This document shows positions 9,839 through 19,220 of a stretch of DNA of 64,000 bases, in pieces (the stretch's first letter is position 1; each line of letters begins with the position of its first letter). Source of the stretch: Pseudomonas orientalis (GTDB lineage: Bacteria > Pseudomonadota > Gammaproteobacteria > Pseudomonadales > Pseudomonadaceae); NCBI RefSeq assembly GCF_001439815.1, contig NZ_JYLM01000005.1:124001-188000 (forward strand), given 5' to 3'. The notes beneath the pieces were generated by a model that made no database searches, was not told where the DNA came from, and saw only the letters and a list, made by a program, of their open reading frames with translations. A program made the translations under genes and the position numbers.

Positions 9839-11347
9839 ATGCGTATCCACGTCAGCTTCATCGACCGCGTCGGCATCACCCAGGAAGTCCTGGCCCTGCT
9901 CGGTGGGCGCAATCTCAACCTGGATGCGGTGGAGATGGTGCCGCCCAACGTCTATATCGACGCACCGACCTTGAGTGCCGAGGTGCTCGAGGAACTGCGC
10001 GATGCGCTGTTCAGCGTGCACGGCGTGCAGGCGGTGACGGTGGTCGACATCCTCCCCGGCCAGCGCCGCCACCTGCAACTCGACGCGCTGCTGGCGGCCA
10101 TGACCGACCCGGTGCTGGCCCTGGACAGCGCGGGCACGATCCTGTTGGCCAACCCGGCGTTGATCGCCCTCTACGGGCGCGAACCGGCCGGCGAAAGCAT
10201 CGCCGCGCTGTTCAATGACCCAGGGCTGCTGGACACCTTGCTGGAACATGGCTTTCGCCTGCCGTTGCGCGAGATCAGCGTCAACGGCCAGACCCTGTTG
10301 CTGGACGCCACGCCGATCACTGATGCCGGCGCCCTGCTCACCCTCTACCCGCCCAACCGCATCGGCGAGCAACTGTCGGCGCTGCACCACGACCATGCCG
10401 AAGGTTTCGACGCGCTGTTGGGCGAATCCCCGGTGATCCGCACCTTGAAGGCGCGGGCGCAACGCGTGGCCGCGCTGGACGCCCCGCTGCTGATCCAGGG
10501 CGAAACCGGCACCGGCAAAGAATTGGTGGCGCGCGCCTGCCATGCGACCAGCGCACGCCATAGCGCGCCGTTCCTGGCATTGAACTGCGCCGCGCTGCCG
10601 GAGAATCTCGCCGAGAGCGAACTGTTCGGTTATGCCCCGGGTGCCTTTACCGGTGCGCAACGCGGGGGCAAACCGGGGCTGATGGAGCTGGCCAACCAGG
10701 GCACGGTGTTCCTCGATGAGATCGGCGAAATGTCGCCGTACCTGCAGGCCAAGTTGCTGCGCTTTCTCAACGACGGCAGCTTTCGCCGGGTGGGCGGGGA
10801 CCGCGAAGTGAAGGTCAATGTGCGCATCCTCAGCGCCACCCACCGCGACCTGGAAAAGATGGTCAGCGAAGGCACCTTCCGCGAAGACCTGTTCTACCGC
10901 CTCAATGTGCTTAACGTTGAAGTACCCCCGTTGCGTGCACGCGGCCAGGACATCCTGTTGTTGGCGCGCTACTTCATGCAGCAGGCCTGTGCGCAGATCC
11001 AGCGCCCCGTCTGCCGCCTGGCGCCCGGCACCTACCCGGCGCTGCTGGGCAACCGTTGGCCGGGCAACGTGCGCCAGTTGCAAAACGTGATCTTCCGCGC
11101 CGCCGCCATCTGTGAAAGCAGCCTGGTGGACATCGGCGACCTCGACATCGCCGGCACGTCCGTCGCCCGCCAGAGCGACGGCGAAATCGACAGCCTGGAA
11201 CAGGCGGTGGAAGACTTCGAGCGCGACCTGCTGGAGAAGCTCTACACCAGCTACCCCTCGACTCGCCAACTGGCCAGCCGGCTGCAGACCTCCCACACCG
11301 CGATTGCCCATCGTCTGCGCAAGTACGGCATTCCCAACAAGCCCTGA
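9839..11347 (+). CDS. gcsR: GcsR: TyrR-like sigma-54 activator of the glycine cleavage operon
   Basis: 502 residues from the ATG at 9839 ([14 protein letters not shown]), matching the usual TyrR-family start; an in-frame ATG at 9767 would add 24 unmatched residues. An ACT domain (residues 1-70) is followed by a PAS-like domain (about 75-180), an AAA+ domain with Walker A GETGTGKE and the sigma-54 contact loop GAFTGA (about 200-430), and a C-terminal Fis-type helix-turn-helix. In P. aeruginosa, GcsR (PA2449) senses glycine and activates gcvH2-gcvP2-glyA2-sdaA-gcvT2 through 18-bp 7-N4-7 sites. Such sites and a -24/-12 promoter are present between this gene and gcvH. Confidence 0.92.
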   Translation: MRIHVSFIDRVGITQEVLALLGGRNLNLDAVEMVPPNVYIDAPTLSAEVLEELRDALFSVHGVQAVTVVDILPGQRRHLQLDALLAAMTDPVLALDSAGTILLANPALIALYGREPAGESIAALFNDPGLLDTLLEHGFRLPLREISVNGQTLLLDATPITDAGALLTLYPPNRIGEQLSALHHDHAEGFDALLGESPVIRTLKARAQRVAALDAPLLIQGETGTGKELVARACHATSARHSAPFLALNCAALPENLAESELFGYAPGAFTGAQRGGKPGLMELANQGTVFLDEIGEMSPYLQAKLLRFLNDGSFRRVGGDREVKVNVRILSATHRDLEKMVSEGTFREDLFYRLNVLNVEVPPLRARGQDILLLARYFMQQACAQIQRPVCRLAPGTYPALLGNRWPGNVRQLQNVIFRAAAICESSLVDIGDLDIAGTSVARQSDGEIDSLEQAVEDFERDLLEKLYTSYPSTRQLASRLQTSHTAIAHRLRKYGIPNKP

Positions 11348-11389
11348 CACCAAAAGTCAGCAGATTTAAAATGTGGAATACAAACCCAT

Positions 11390-11476
11390 GTGGGAGGGGG
11401 CTTGCCCCCGATTGCGGTGTGTCAGCCAACTTATCTTTCACTGACCCACCGCTATCGGGGGCAAGCCCCCTCCCAC
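11390..11476. repeat. REP pair (REPIN), family 1
   Basis: Inverted units at 11390-11412 and 11454-11476, in the gcsR-gcvH gap just upstream of the GcsR-type operators. Confidence 0.9.
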
Positions 11477-11519
11477 ATTTGAAATGCATTCCAGGTTTTG
11501 GTCTGAGAACGACGTCCGC

Positions 11520-11556
11520 CGTCCTGAAATCGCTACAGCGTAACGATATCGCTACA
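11520..11556. promoter_or_regulatory. Two tandem GcsR-type operators (upstream activator sites)
   Basis: Two 18-bp 7-N4-7 elements one base apart: CGTCCTG-AAAT-CGCTACA (11520-11537) and CGTAACG-ATAT-CGCTACA (11539-11556). The architecture matches the published GcsR consensus TGTAACG-N4-CGTTCCG. Their centres are 19 bp apart, about two helical turns. They lie about 150-180 bp upstream of the -24/-12 promoter, a normal distance for sigma-54 enhancers. Confidence 0.75.
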
Positions 11557-11619
11557 ACCCTGCTTTTTGCGCGCCATGCAAGGCTTTGATCCACATAGTC
11601 TTTTTTTCTCACGTCCAAC

Positions 11620-11637
11620 TGTAGCGAAATCGCTACA
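11620..11637. promoter_or_regulatory. GcsR-type operator, perfect palindrome
   Basis: TGTAGCGAAATCGCTACA is a perfect dyad (TGTAGCG-N4-CGCTACA) with the GcsR 7-N4-7 layout. It is the strongest of the three upstream sites and the nearest to the sigma-54 promoter. Confidence 0.8.
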
Positions 11638-11700
11638 GCGAAAACCCGCCGTGTTCTCTGCTTCTTCAGCAACTTATTGTTTTATAACACTTTAATAACC

Positions 11701-11717
11701 TTGGCCGCGATATTGCT
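11701..11717 (+). promoter_or_regulatory. Sigma-54 (-24/-12) promoter of gcvHPT
   Basis: TTGGCCGCGATATTGCT contains the invariant GG and GC separated by exactly 10 bases. It lies 60 bp upstream of the gcvH start and downstream of three GcsR-type operators. Transcription would start near 11728. Confidence 0.8.
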
Positions 11718-11777
11718 AAGCAACTCCCCATTATTCCAATCCCGTCCACCAGACGAATCTGGCCCTGAGGAGTTTCC

Positions 11778-12161
11778 ATGAGCGAGTTGCGTTTCACTGA
11801 AGATCACGAATGGCTGCGCGCCGAAGCCGATGGCAGCGTCACCGTGGGCATTACCGCTTTTGCGCAGAACGCGCTGGGTGATGTGGTTTTCGTGCAACTG
11901 CCTGAGCTGCAGGCCTACGACAAGGGCGCCGAAGCGTCCACCGTGGAATCGGTCAAGGCCGCCAGCGGTGTGTACATGCCTCTGGACGGTGAAGTCCTCG
12001 AAGTGAATGACAAACTCGATGGCAGCCCCGAACTGGTCAACGAAGACCCGATGGGCGAAGGCTGGTTCTTCCGCTTTAAACCAGCCGACGCCGATGCAGT
12101 GGCTAAGCTGTTGGATCAGGATGCGTACGACCGCCTGATCAAAGCCAACGCTGAAGCCTGA
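11778..12161 (+). CDS. gcvH: Glycine cleavage system H protein
   Basis: 127 residues. This lipoyl carrier protein shuttles the aminomethyl group between the P and T proteins. The lipoylated lysine is Lys60 in [13 protein letters not shown]. The start follows TGAGGAGTTTCC. It is the first gene of the GcsR-controlled operon, with gcvP 10 bp downstream. Confidence 0.96.
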   Translation: MSELRFTEDHEWLRAEADGSVTVGITAFAQNALGDVVFVQLPELQAYDKGAEASTVESVKAASGVYMPLDGEVLEVNDKLDGSPELVNEDPMGEGWFFRFKPADADAVAKLLDQDAYDRLIKANAEA

Positions 12162-12171
12162 GGAGCGCGCC

Positions 12172-15009
12172 ATGACCGTTAATCTGACCACCGCCAACGA
12201 ATTCATCGCCCGCCACATCGGCCCGAGCCAGGAAGACGAGCAACAGATGCTCGCCAGCCTGGGCTTTGACTCACTCGAAGCCCTGAGCGCCAGCGTGATC
12301 CCGGAAAGCATCAAGGGCACCAGCGTGCTCGGCCTGGAAGACGGCTTGAGCGAAGCCGAGGCCCTGGCCAGAATCAAGGCCATCGCCAGCCACAACCAAC
12401 TGTTCAAGACCTACATCGGCCAGGGCTACTACAACTGCCATACGCCGTCGCCAATCCTGCGCAACCTGCTGGAAAACCCCGCCTGGTACACCGCCTACAC
12501 CCCGTACCAGCCAGAGATTTCCCAGGGCCGCCTGGAAGCGCTGCTGAATTTCCAGACCCTGATCAGCGACCTCACCGGCCTGCCGATCGCCAACGCCTCC
12601 CTGCTCGACGAAGCCACCGCCGCCGCCGAAGCCATGACGTTCTGCAAGCGCCTGAGCAAGAACAAGGGCAGCAACGCCTTCTTCGCTTCGATCCACAGCC
12701 ACCCGCAAACCCTCGACGTACTGCGTACCCGTGCCGAGCCCCTGGGTATCGAGGTGGTCGTGGGCGATGAGGGCGAACTGACCGACGCCAGCCCGTTCTT
12801 CGGCGCCCTGCTGCAATACCCGGCCAGCAACGGTGACGTGTTTGACTACCGTGAACTGACCGAGCGTTTCCACGCAGCCAACGCGCTGGTCGCTGTTGCC
12901 GCCGACCTGCTCGCCCTGACCTTGCTGACGCCGCCAGGCGAGTTCGGCGCCGACGTGGCCATCGGCAGCGCGCAACGCTTCGGCGTGCCGCTGGGCTTTG
13001 GTGGCCCACACGCGGCGTACTTCTCTACCAAGGATGCGTTCAAGCGCGACATGCCGGGCCGTCTGGTCGGTGTCTCGGTGGACCGTTTCGGCAAGCCGGC
13101 CCTGCGCCTGGCCATGCAGACCCGCGAGCAACATATCCGCCGCGAGAAAGCCACCAGCAACATCTGCACCGCGCAAGTGCTGCTGGCCAACATCGCCAGC
13201 ATGTACGCTGTGTACCACGGCCCTGAAGGCCTGACCCGGATCGCCCAGCGTATTCATCAGCTGACCGCGATCCTGGCCAAGGGCCTGAGCGCCCTGGGCG
13301 TGACGGTCGAGCAGGAACACTTCTTCGACACCATCACCCTCCACACCGGTACCAACACCGCCGCCCTGCACGATAAGGCGCACGACCAGCGCATCAACCT
13401 GCGCGCAGTGGACGCCGAGCGTGTCGGCCTGTCGGTCGACGAAACCACCACACAGGCCGATATCGAAGCCTTGTGGGCGATCTTCGCCGAGGGCAAGGCC
13501 CTGCCCGCCTTCGCCGCCACCGAAAGCACCTTGCCGAGCGCCCTGCTGCGCCAGTCGCCGATCCTCAGCCACCCGGTGTTCAACCGTTATCACTCGGAAA
13601 CCGAGCTGATGCGCTACCTGCGCAAGCTGGCCGACAAGGACCTGGCCCTGGACCGCACCATGATCCCGCTGGGTTCGTGCACCATGAAACTCAACGCCGC
13701 CAGCGAAATGATCCCGGTGACCTGGGCCGAATTCGGTGCCCTGCATCCGTTCGCCCCGGCGGCGCAAAGCGCCGGCTACCAGCAACTGACCAGCGAACTG
13801 GAGGCCATGCTCTGCGCGGCCACCGGTTACGACGCCATCTCCCTGCAACCGAACGCCGGTTCCCAGGGTGAATACGCCGGCCTGCTGGCCATCCGCGCCT
13901 ATCACCAGAGCCGTGGCGAAGCGCGTCGCGACATCTGCCTGATCCCATCGTCGGCCCACGGCACCAACCCGGCGACCGCCAACATGGCCGGCATGCGCGT
14001 GGTGGTCACCGCCTGCGACGCACGGGGCAACGTGGATATCGAGGACCTGCGCGCCAAGGCCATCGAGCACCGCGAGCACCTCGCCGCGCTGATGATCACC
14101 TACCCGTCCACCCACGGCGTGTTCGAGGAAGGTATCCGCGACATCTGCGCGATCATCCATGACAACGGCGGCCAGGTGTACATCGACGGCGCCAACATGA
14201 ACGCGATGGTGGGCCTGTGCGCACCGGGCAAGTTCGGCGGCGACGTGTCCCACCTGAACCTGCACAAAACCTTCTGCATTCCCCACGGCGGTGGCGGCCC
14301 GGGCGTCGGCCCGATTGGCGTCAAGTCGCACCTCACGCCCTTCCTGCCCGGTCACGCGGCCATGGCGCGCAAGGAAGGCGCGGTGTGCGCCGCGCCGTTC
14401 GGCAGCGCGAGCATTTTGCCGATCACCTGGATGTACATCAGCATGATGGGCGGCGCGGGCCTCAAGCGCGCTTCGCAGTTGGCGATCCTGAATGCCAACT
14501 ACATTTCCCGTCGCCTGGAAGAGCACTACCCGGTGCTCTACACCGGCAGCAACGGCCTGGTGGCGCATGAGTGCATCCTGGACCTGCGCCCGCTCAAGGA
14601 CAGCAGCGGCATCAGCGTGGACGACGTGGCCAAGCGCCTGATCGATTTTGGCTTCCATGCGCCGACCATGTCGTTCCCGGTGGCGGGCACCTTGATGATC
14701 GAGCCGACCGAAAGTGAGTCCAGGGAAGAACTGGACCGTTTCTGCGATGCCATGATCGCCATCCGCGAAGAGATTCGCGCGGTGGAAAACGGCACCCTGG
14801 ACAAGGACGACAACCCGCTCAAGAACGCCCCGCATACCGCGGCGGAACTGGTGGGCGAATGGAGCCACCCCTACAGTCGCGAACAGGCTGTGTATCCGGT
14901 TGCTTCGCTGATCGAAAGCAAGTACTGGCCGCCGGTGGGTCGGGTCGACAACGTGTTTGGTGATCGCAACCTGGTGTGTGCGTGCCCGTCGATCGAGAGC
15001 TACGCATAA
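12172..15009 (+). CDS. gcvP: Glycine dehydrogenase (decarboxylating), P protein
   Basis: 945 residues, the single-chain proteobacterial P protein formed from two homologous halves. The PLP lysine is Lys699 in [17 protein letters not shown]. It decarboxylates glycine and loads the aminomethyl group on GcvH. In P. aeruginosa, glyA2 and sdaA follow directly; here a REP pair and an sdaA scar follow instead. Confidence 0.96.
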   Translation: MTVNLTTANEFIARHIGPSQEDEQQMLASLGFDSLEALSASVIPESIKGTSVLGLEDGLSEAEALARIKAIASHNQLFKTYIGQGYYNCHTPSPILRNLLENPAWYTAYTPYQPEISQGRLEALLNFQTLISDLTGLPIANASLLDEATAAAEAMTFCKRLSKNKGSNAFFASIHSHPQTLDVLRTRAEPLGIEVVVGDEGELTDASPFFGALLQYPASNGDVFDYRELTERFHAANALVAVAADLLALTLLTPPGEFGADVAIGSAQRFGVPLGFGGPHAAYFSTKDAFKRDMPGRLVGVSVDRFGKPALRLAMQTREQHIRREKATSNICTAQVLLANIASMYAVYHGPEGLTRIAQRIHQLTAILAKGLSALGVTVEQEHFFDTITLHTGTNTAALHDKAHDQRINLRAVDAERVGLSVDETTTQADIEALWAIFAEGKALPAFAATESTLPSALLRQSPILSHPVFNRYHSETELMRYLRKLADKDLALDRTMIPLGSCTMKLNAASEMIPVTWAEFGALHPFAPAAQSAGYQQLTSELEAMLCAATGYDAISLQPNAGSQGEYAGLLAIRAYHQSRGEARRDICLIPSSAHGTNPATANMAGMRVVVTACDARGNVDIEDLRAKAIEHREHLAALMITYPSTHGVFEEGIRDICAIIHDNGGQVYIDGANMNAMVGLCAPGKFGGDVSHLNLHKTFCIPHGGGGPGVGPIGVKSHLTPFLPGHAAMARKEGAVCAAPFGSASILPITWMYISMMGGAGLKRASQLAILNANYISRRLEEHYPVLYTGSNGLVAHECILDLRPLKDSSGISVDDVAKRLIDFGFHAPTMSFPVAGTLMIEPTESESREELDRFCDAMIAIREEIRAVENGTLDKDDNPLKNAPHTAAELVGEWSHPYSREQAVYPVASLIESKYWPPVGRVDNVFGDRNLVCACPSIESYA

Positions 15010-15036
15010 CCCGTCTGGCTGGACGCGGTCAAAAAT

Positions 15037-15124
15037 GTGGGAGGGGGCTTGCCCCCGATAGCGGTGTGTCAGCCACCCTATCTATCAACTGACACTCCGT
15101 CATCGGGGGCAAGCCCCCTCCCAC
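15037..15124. repeat. REP pair (REPIN), family 1, where glyA is expected
   Basis: Inverted units at 15037-15059 and 15102-15124. The pair occupies the gcvP-sdaA gap, where glyA2 lies in the P. aeruginosa operon. Confidence 0.9.
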
Positions 15125-15164
15125 ATTTTGACCACCTCAATAATAAGAAACCGGGGAACAACTC

Positions 15165-15308
15165 ATGTCGTTAAGCGTGTTCGACCTGTTCAAGATTCTC
15201 ATCGGCCCCTCCAGTTCCCACACCGTCGGCCCGATGCGCGCCGACATGAAAAGCAAATACAAGGAAACCGTCCGTGGCGGTTTGGCGGTCAACATTATCG
15301 AGTGCTGA
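15165..15308 (+). pseudogene. sdaA: L-serine dehydratase remnant (internal in-frame deletion)
   Basis: An open frame of 47 codons that joins the two ends of SdaA. Residues 1-26 (from [10 protein letters not shown] to [13 protein letters not shown]) are the classic N-terminus. Residues 27-47 ([20 protein letters not shown]) are the classic C-terminus, normally more than 400 residues further on. The Fe-S cysteine region and active site are gone, so it cannot be an enzyme. The ATG, stop and flanking gcvT ribosome site are preserved, suggesting the scar is kept for translation or is recent. glyA, which lies between gcvP and sdaA in PAO1, is also absent. Confidence 0.9.
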
Positions 15309-15347
15309 CGCCTACAAGCGCGCCGGCACGTTTTTCAGGAGCTGAAC

Positions 15348-16472
15348 ATGTCCACCGAAACCCTGTTGAATACCCCTTTGCACGCCCTGCACCTCGAGCT
15401 GGGCGCACGCATGGTGCCCTTCGCCGGCTACGACATGCCGGTGCAATACCCGCTGGGCGTAATGAAGGAACACCTGCACACCCGTGAACAGGCCGGGCTG
15501 TTCGATGTGTCGCACATGGGCCAGATCCGCCTGACCGGCGCCCATGCCGCCAAGGCCCTGGAAACCCTGGTACCGGTGGACATCATCGACCTGCCGGTGG
15601 GCATGCAGCGCTACGCGATGTTCACCAACGAGCAGGGCGGCATTCTCGACGACCTGATGGTGGCCAACCTGGGCAACGACGAGCTGTTCCTGGTGGTCAA
15701 TGCTGCGTGCAAGGACCAGGACCTGGCGCACCTGCGTCGACACATCGGCGACCAGTGCAGCATCGAGCCACTGTTCGAAGAACGCGCCCTGCTGGCCCTG
15801 CAAGGCCCGGCCGCGGTGAAGGTGCTGGCGCGCCTGGCACCGCAAGTCACCCAGATGACCTTCATGCAATTTGCCACCCTGCGCCTGCTGGGCGTGGACT
15901 GCTACGTCAGCCGCTCCGGCTATACCGGGGAAGACGGCTTTGAAATCTCCGTGCCGGCTGAACATGCCGAAAGCCTGGCCCGCAGCCTGCTGGCCGAGGC
16001 CGAAGTGCAGGCGATCGGCCTGGGCGCTCGCGACTCCCTGCGCCTGGAAGCCGGCCTGTGCCTGTACGGTCATGACATGGACACCGGCACCACCCCGATC
16101 GAAGCCAGCCTGCTATGGGCGATCTCCAAGGCGCGCCGTGCCGATGGCGCGCGTGCCGGCGGCTTCCCCGGCGCAGACCGGATCTTCATCCAGCAACAAA
16201 CCGGCGTGAGCCGCAAACGCGTCGGCTTGCTGCCCCAGGAACGTACGCCGGTGCGTGAAGGTGCAGAGATTGTCGACGAGCACGGCACCGTGATCGGTAG
16301 CGTGTGCAGTGGAGGGTTTGGTCCAACCTTGGGCGCCCCGTTAGCCATGGGTTACCTGGACAGTGCATTTGTGGCATTGGATACCGAGGTTTCTGCGCTG
16401 GTGCGTGGGAAAAAGGTGCCGTTACGTGTAAGTAAAATGCCATTTGTGCCGCAACGTTACTATCGTGGCTGA
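15348..16472 (+). CDS. gcvT: Aminomethyltransferase, glycine cleavage T protein
   Basis: 374 residues. It transfers the methylene group from GcvH-bound aminomethyl to tetrahydrofolate and releases ammonia. It starts with the family signature HxxHxxLGARMVPFAGYDMPVQY and contains DVSHMGQIRLTG and RSGYTGEDGFEI. The ATG at 15348 follows CAGGAGCTGAAC, 39 bp after the sdaA scar. Last gene of the operon. Confidence 0.95.
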   Translation: MSTETLLNTPLHALHLELGARMVPFAGYDMPVQYPLGVMKEHLHTREQAGLFDVSHMGQIRLTGAHAAKALETLVPVDIIDLPVGMQRYAMFTNEQGGILDDLMVANLGNDELFLVVNAACKDQDLAHLRRHIGDQCSIEPLFEERALLALQGPAAVKVLARLAPQVTQMTFMQFATLRLLGVDCYVSRSGYTGEDGFEISVPAEHAESLARSLLAEAEVQAIGLGARDSLRLEAGLCLYGHDMDTGTTPIEASLLWAISKARRADGARAGGFPGADRIFIQQQTGVSRKRVGLLPQERTPVREGAEIVDEHGTVIGSVCSGGFGPTLGAPLAMGYLDSAFVALDTEVSALVRGKKVPLRVSKMPFVPQRYYRG

Positions 16473-16487
16473 CTGACTGTTTCCATA

Positions 16488-16535
16488 AGTAACGCGATTG
16501 CGTTGCGTGCACTAAACTGTAACGCGATCGCTATA
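16488..16535. promoter_or_regulatory. Pair of GcsR-like 7-N4-7 elements downstream of gcvT
   Basis: AGTAACG-CGAT-TGCGTTG (16488-16505) and TGTAACG-CGAT-CGCTATA (16518-16535). The core GTAACGCGAT repeats exactly 30 bp apart, three helical turns. A lone CGCTACA half-site lies at 16761-16767. No convincing GG-N10-GC promoter was found after them, so the target, if any, is unclear (cspA at 16865 is the next gene). Confidence 0.5.
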
Positions 16536-16864
16536 TAACAGTGCACAAGCGATAGTCTTTATATGGGATTCCTCCTATAACAAGTGAGTCTATCTATCGA
16601 ATAAGCCAGCGCCATTTTATTCAAAAAACTGTCATCAGCCCGAGCAAACTCTGGCTTTCCGGCAGGGCTTGTTTTTTTACTATTAGTTGGCGTAGAGTTT
16701 CCCCACTGTGTTTGCATGGGTCGCTTGGAACCTGGACCTGGGCAGTAGCTGAAGTAGTAACGCTACAACCCGTTCGACGTCTCTTACTTTCCTGCAACCC
16801 AGCCCAGTACTCTTTCATGTGAAAGGGGCTGTCATTAATTTTTAGCGTCAAAGGAAAGAAGAAA
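16536..16864 (+). promoter_or_regulatory. Long upstream region of the cold-shock gene
   Basis: About 330 bp without a gene before the cold-shock ATG. Long 5' leaders that fold and regulate translation by temperature are usual for cspA-type genes. I see no defined motif beyond the CGCTACA half-site at 16761 and the ribosome site AAAGGAAAGAAGAAA before 16865. Confidence 0.4.
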
Positions 16865-17080
16865 ATGGCTGAACGTCAGAGCGGTACCGTCAAGTGGTTT
16901 AACGACGAGAAAGGGTTTGGTTTCATCACTCCAGAAAGCGGCCCGGATCTGTTCGTGCATTTCCGCGCTATCCAGGGCAACGGCTTCAAGAGCCTGAAAG
17001 AAGGCCAAAAAGTGTCATTCGTTGCCGTGCAAGGCCAGAAAGGCATGCAGGCTGACGAAGTCCAGGCAGAGAACACCTGA
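16865..17080 (+). CDS. Cold-shock protein, CspA family
   Basis: 71 residues, a single OB-fold cold-shock domain with RNP1 (KGFGFIT) and RNP2 (LFVHF). It binds single-stranded RNA or DNA and melts secondary structure. A clear terminator follows at 17095. The exact family member (CspA/CapB/CspD) cannot be assigned by sequence alone. Confidence 0.93.
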   Translation: MAERQSGTVKWFNDEKGFGFITPESGPDLFVHFRAIQGNGFKSLKEGQKVSFVAVQGQKGMQADEVQAENT

Positions 17081-17094
17081 TCCTTCCTGCGACA

Positions 17095-17127
17095 AAAAGC
17101 CCCTGATATGACATCAGGGGCTTTTTT
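17095..17127 (+). terminator. Rho-independent terminator of the cold-shock gene
   Basis: Stem GCCCCTGAT/ATCAGGGGC with loop ATGAC, followed by a run of six T. Confidence 0.93.
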
Positions 17128-17174
17128 ATGGGCGTCATTGCGTAAACTGCAGGTTTTCAGCAGAGAGCCCTGCC

Positions 17175-17663
17175 ATGTCCAAACCCCTGTTGCGCCCCCA
17201 GGGCGAGTTCCCCGCCGTTGGCCTGGGCCGCCGCCTGGCAGCGATGTTCTATGATTTGCTGTTGTGCACTGCGCTGCTGATCGTCACCGCCTTTATCTAC
17301 AAGCTGGTGTGGATCGCCTTCGTGGGTGAGGCGAAGATGCGCACACTTACCGAATCCGGCGCACTGGATGGCGATCCGTTACTGTCAACGATTCTGCTGT
17401 TTGTACTGTTCGGTTTTTTCGCCAAGTTCTGGACCCATTCCGGGCAGACCCTGGGCATGCAGGTGTGGAGCGTACGCGTGCAGAACGCCGACGGCACGCG
17501 TATCAGCCTGTGGCAGGCGCTGTTGCGTTTCGTGGTGTCGATTGCGTCGTGGTTGTGCGTGGGGCTGGGGTTTATCTGGTCGCTGTTCGACAAGCAAAAG
17601 CGTAGCTGGCATGACATCTATTCGGACACGCAACTGGTGCGGATCCCCAAGCAAAAGAAGTAA
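17175..17663 (+). CDS. RDD family membrane protein
   Basis: 162 residues. It begins with the RDD signature region GLGRRLAAMFYDLLLCTALLI and has three to four hydrophobic helices (about 20-45, 70-90, 110-140). RDD proteins are inner-membrane proteins of poorly known, probably transport-related, function. Between the cold-shock gene and nadA; a REP pair follows. Confidence 0.85.
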   Translation: MSKPLLRPQGEFPAVGLGRRLAAMFYDLLLCTALLIVTAFIYKLVWIAFVGEAKMRTLTESGALDGDPLLSTILLFVLFGFFAKFWTHSGQTLGMQVWSVRVQNADGTRISLWQALLRFVVSIASWLCVGLGFIWSLFDKQKRSWHDIYSDTQLVRIPKQKK

Positions 17664-17688
17664 TTACCAGCCAAGTGAAGATCAAAAT

Positions 17689-17776
17689 GTGGGAGGGGGC
17701 TTGCCCCCGATGGCTGTGTGACAGTCACCCAATATCTTGACTGATCCACCGCTATCGGGGGCAAGCCCCCTCCCAC
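17689..17776. repeat. REP pair (REPIN), family 1
   Basis: Inverted units at 17689-17711 and 17754-17776, in the gap between the convergent RDD and nadA genes. Confidence 0.9.
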
Positions 17777-17800
17777 ATTTTTTACCCAGTTGGCCTCAGG

Positions 17801-18859
17801 TCAGGCGTTGCCGGCGAGTTTGAGTCGCGCAGCCTGGGTGAAATCCAACATACGCTTGAGCGGCCGCACCGCCTGCGGAATCACCGACGGCTCGACGAAT
17901 ATCTCGTTACTGCCCTCGCGCAGGCACTGCAACGTACGCTCCAGCGTATTCATCGCCATCCACGGACAGTGCGCGCAACTGCGGCACGCGGCGCCGTTGC
18001 CGGCGGTGGGCGCTTCGATGAAGACCTTGTCCGGGCACAGCTGCTGCATCTTGTAGAAGATGCCGCGATCGGTGGCGACGATGAACGTTTTGTTCGGCAA
18101 ACGCTGCGCCGCCGCAATCAACTGGCTGGTGGAACCGACAGCGTCCGCCAGTTCGATCACCGAGGTCGGCGATTCCGGGTGTACCAGGATCGCGGCATCC
18201 GGGTACAGCGCCTTCATGTCTTCGAGCTGCTTGGACTTGAACTCTTCGTGGACGATGCACGCACCGTCCCACAGCAGCATATCGGCCCCGGTCTGACGCT
18301 GGATATAGGTGCCCAGGTGTTTGTCCGGGCCCCAGATAATCGTCTCGCCGTTGTCCATCAGGCTTTCGACGATTTCCAGTGCGCAACTGGACGTCACCAC
18401 CCAGTCGGCACGGGCTTTGACCGCCGCCGAGGTGTTCGCGTAGACCACCACCGTGCGCTCGGGGTGCTGGTCACAGAACGCGGAAAATTCATCCACCGGG
18501 CAACCCAGGTCCAGGGAGCAGGTGGCTTCCAGGGTCGGCATCAGGATACGTTTTTCAGGGGTCAGGATTTTCGCGGTTTCGCCCATGAACCGCACACCCG
18601 CCACCAGCACGGTCCTGGCTGGGTGGGCAGCGCCGAAGCGCGCCATTTCCAGGGAGTCGGAAACACAGCCGCCGGTCTCTTCGGCCAGGGCCTGAATCAC
18701 CGGGTCGCAATAGAAGTGGGCGACCAGCACCGCGTCCTGGGCTTTAAGCTCGGCGGCGATGGCGGCCCGCAGGCTCGCCTCTTCATCGGCGCTGAGGGCC
18801 TTGGGCTGCTTGGCGTCTAAGTGGGCTTGAACCAGTAGGCGTTCGGAAATGTGGGTCAT
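17801..18859 (-). CDS. nadA: Quinolinate synthase
   Basis: 352 residues from the ATG at 18859 ([14 protein letters not shown]); an in-frame extension to 18955 lacks family similarity. NadA condenses iminoaspartate with dihydroxyacetone phosphate to quinolinate in NAD synthesis and holds one 4Fe-4S cluster. Conserved cysteine regions are visible: [20 protein letters not shown] and [13 protein letters not shown]. It marks the left border of the accessory block. Confidence 0.95.
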   Translation of the reverse strand: MTHISERLLVQAHLDAKQPKALSADEEASLRAAIAAELKAQDAVLVAHFYCDPVIQALAEETGGCVSDSLEMARFGAAHPARTVLVAGVRFMGETAKILTPEKRILMPTLEATCSLDLGCPVDEFSAFCDQHPERTVVVYANTSAAVKARADWVVTSSCALEIVESLMDNGETIIWGPDKHLGTYIQRQTGADMLLWDGACIVHEEFKSKQLEDMKALYPDAAILVHPESPTSVIELADAVGSTSQLIAAAQRLPNKTFIVATDRGIFYKMQQLCPDKVFIEAPTAGNGAACRSCAHCPWMAMNTLERTLQCLREGSNEIFVEPSVIPQAVRPLKRMLDFTQAARLKLAGNA

Positions 18860-19220
18860 GTTCGCAAGACCTGCAGGCGCAGTAGCGCGAAAGTCGAGTG
18901 TACCACCGGCTCTGGAGCCCTTCGGGCGCCGCCGGACGAAGTGTGTATTCATCAAGCACGGGTAAAGCTGAAGCTGCGCAAGGCTACAGAATATCGAATG
19001 GATTCAAAAGGCTAATCTGCCAAGTGAAGGCGCGTCGGGCGGACTCAAGCACAGGTGAGCCGACAGAGCTGCGCCTCGCAGTTTCACTCGTGCGCGCAAC
19101 TCGTTGATAGTATCTTCGCCATGACGTTTCAAAATATTTGGAGCCTGCACCACTGTCAGTTCGAATCTGCATCGTTGAGACGCTGTTGGAAAAGCGGGGC
19201 TGACCGGACAAGGAGGTCTC
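18860..19220. other. Intergenic region nadA-luxR, left edge of the accessory block
   Basis: 361 bp between divergently transcribed genes. It must hold both promoters, but no clear operator or attachment site is seen. The 9-base string GTTCGAATC near 19158 matches part of a tRNA T-loop and is probably chance. The luxR start is preceded by AAGGAGGTCTC. Confidence 0.5.

Noticed and set aside
12271..14868. 865-codon open frame on the minus strand opposite gcvP
   Set aside because: GC-rich third positions keep the antisense frame open; low-complexity His/Gly/Arg-rich product with no family features, while gcvP is unmistakable.
8175..17776. Regularly recurring repeat units suggesting a CRISPR array
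   Set aside because: They are inverted REP pairs dispersed between genes, kilobases apart; no direct repeat-spacer pattern and no cas genes.
19158..19166. tRNA T-loop-like string as the left attachment site of the accessory block
   Set aside because: Nine bases only, with no extension matching the tRNA-Lys 3' end.
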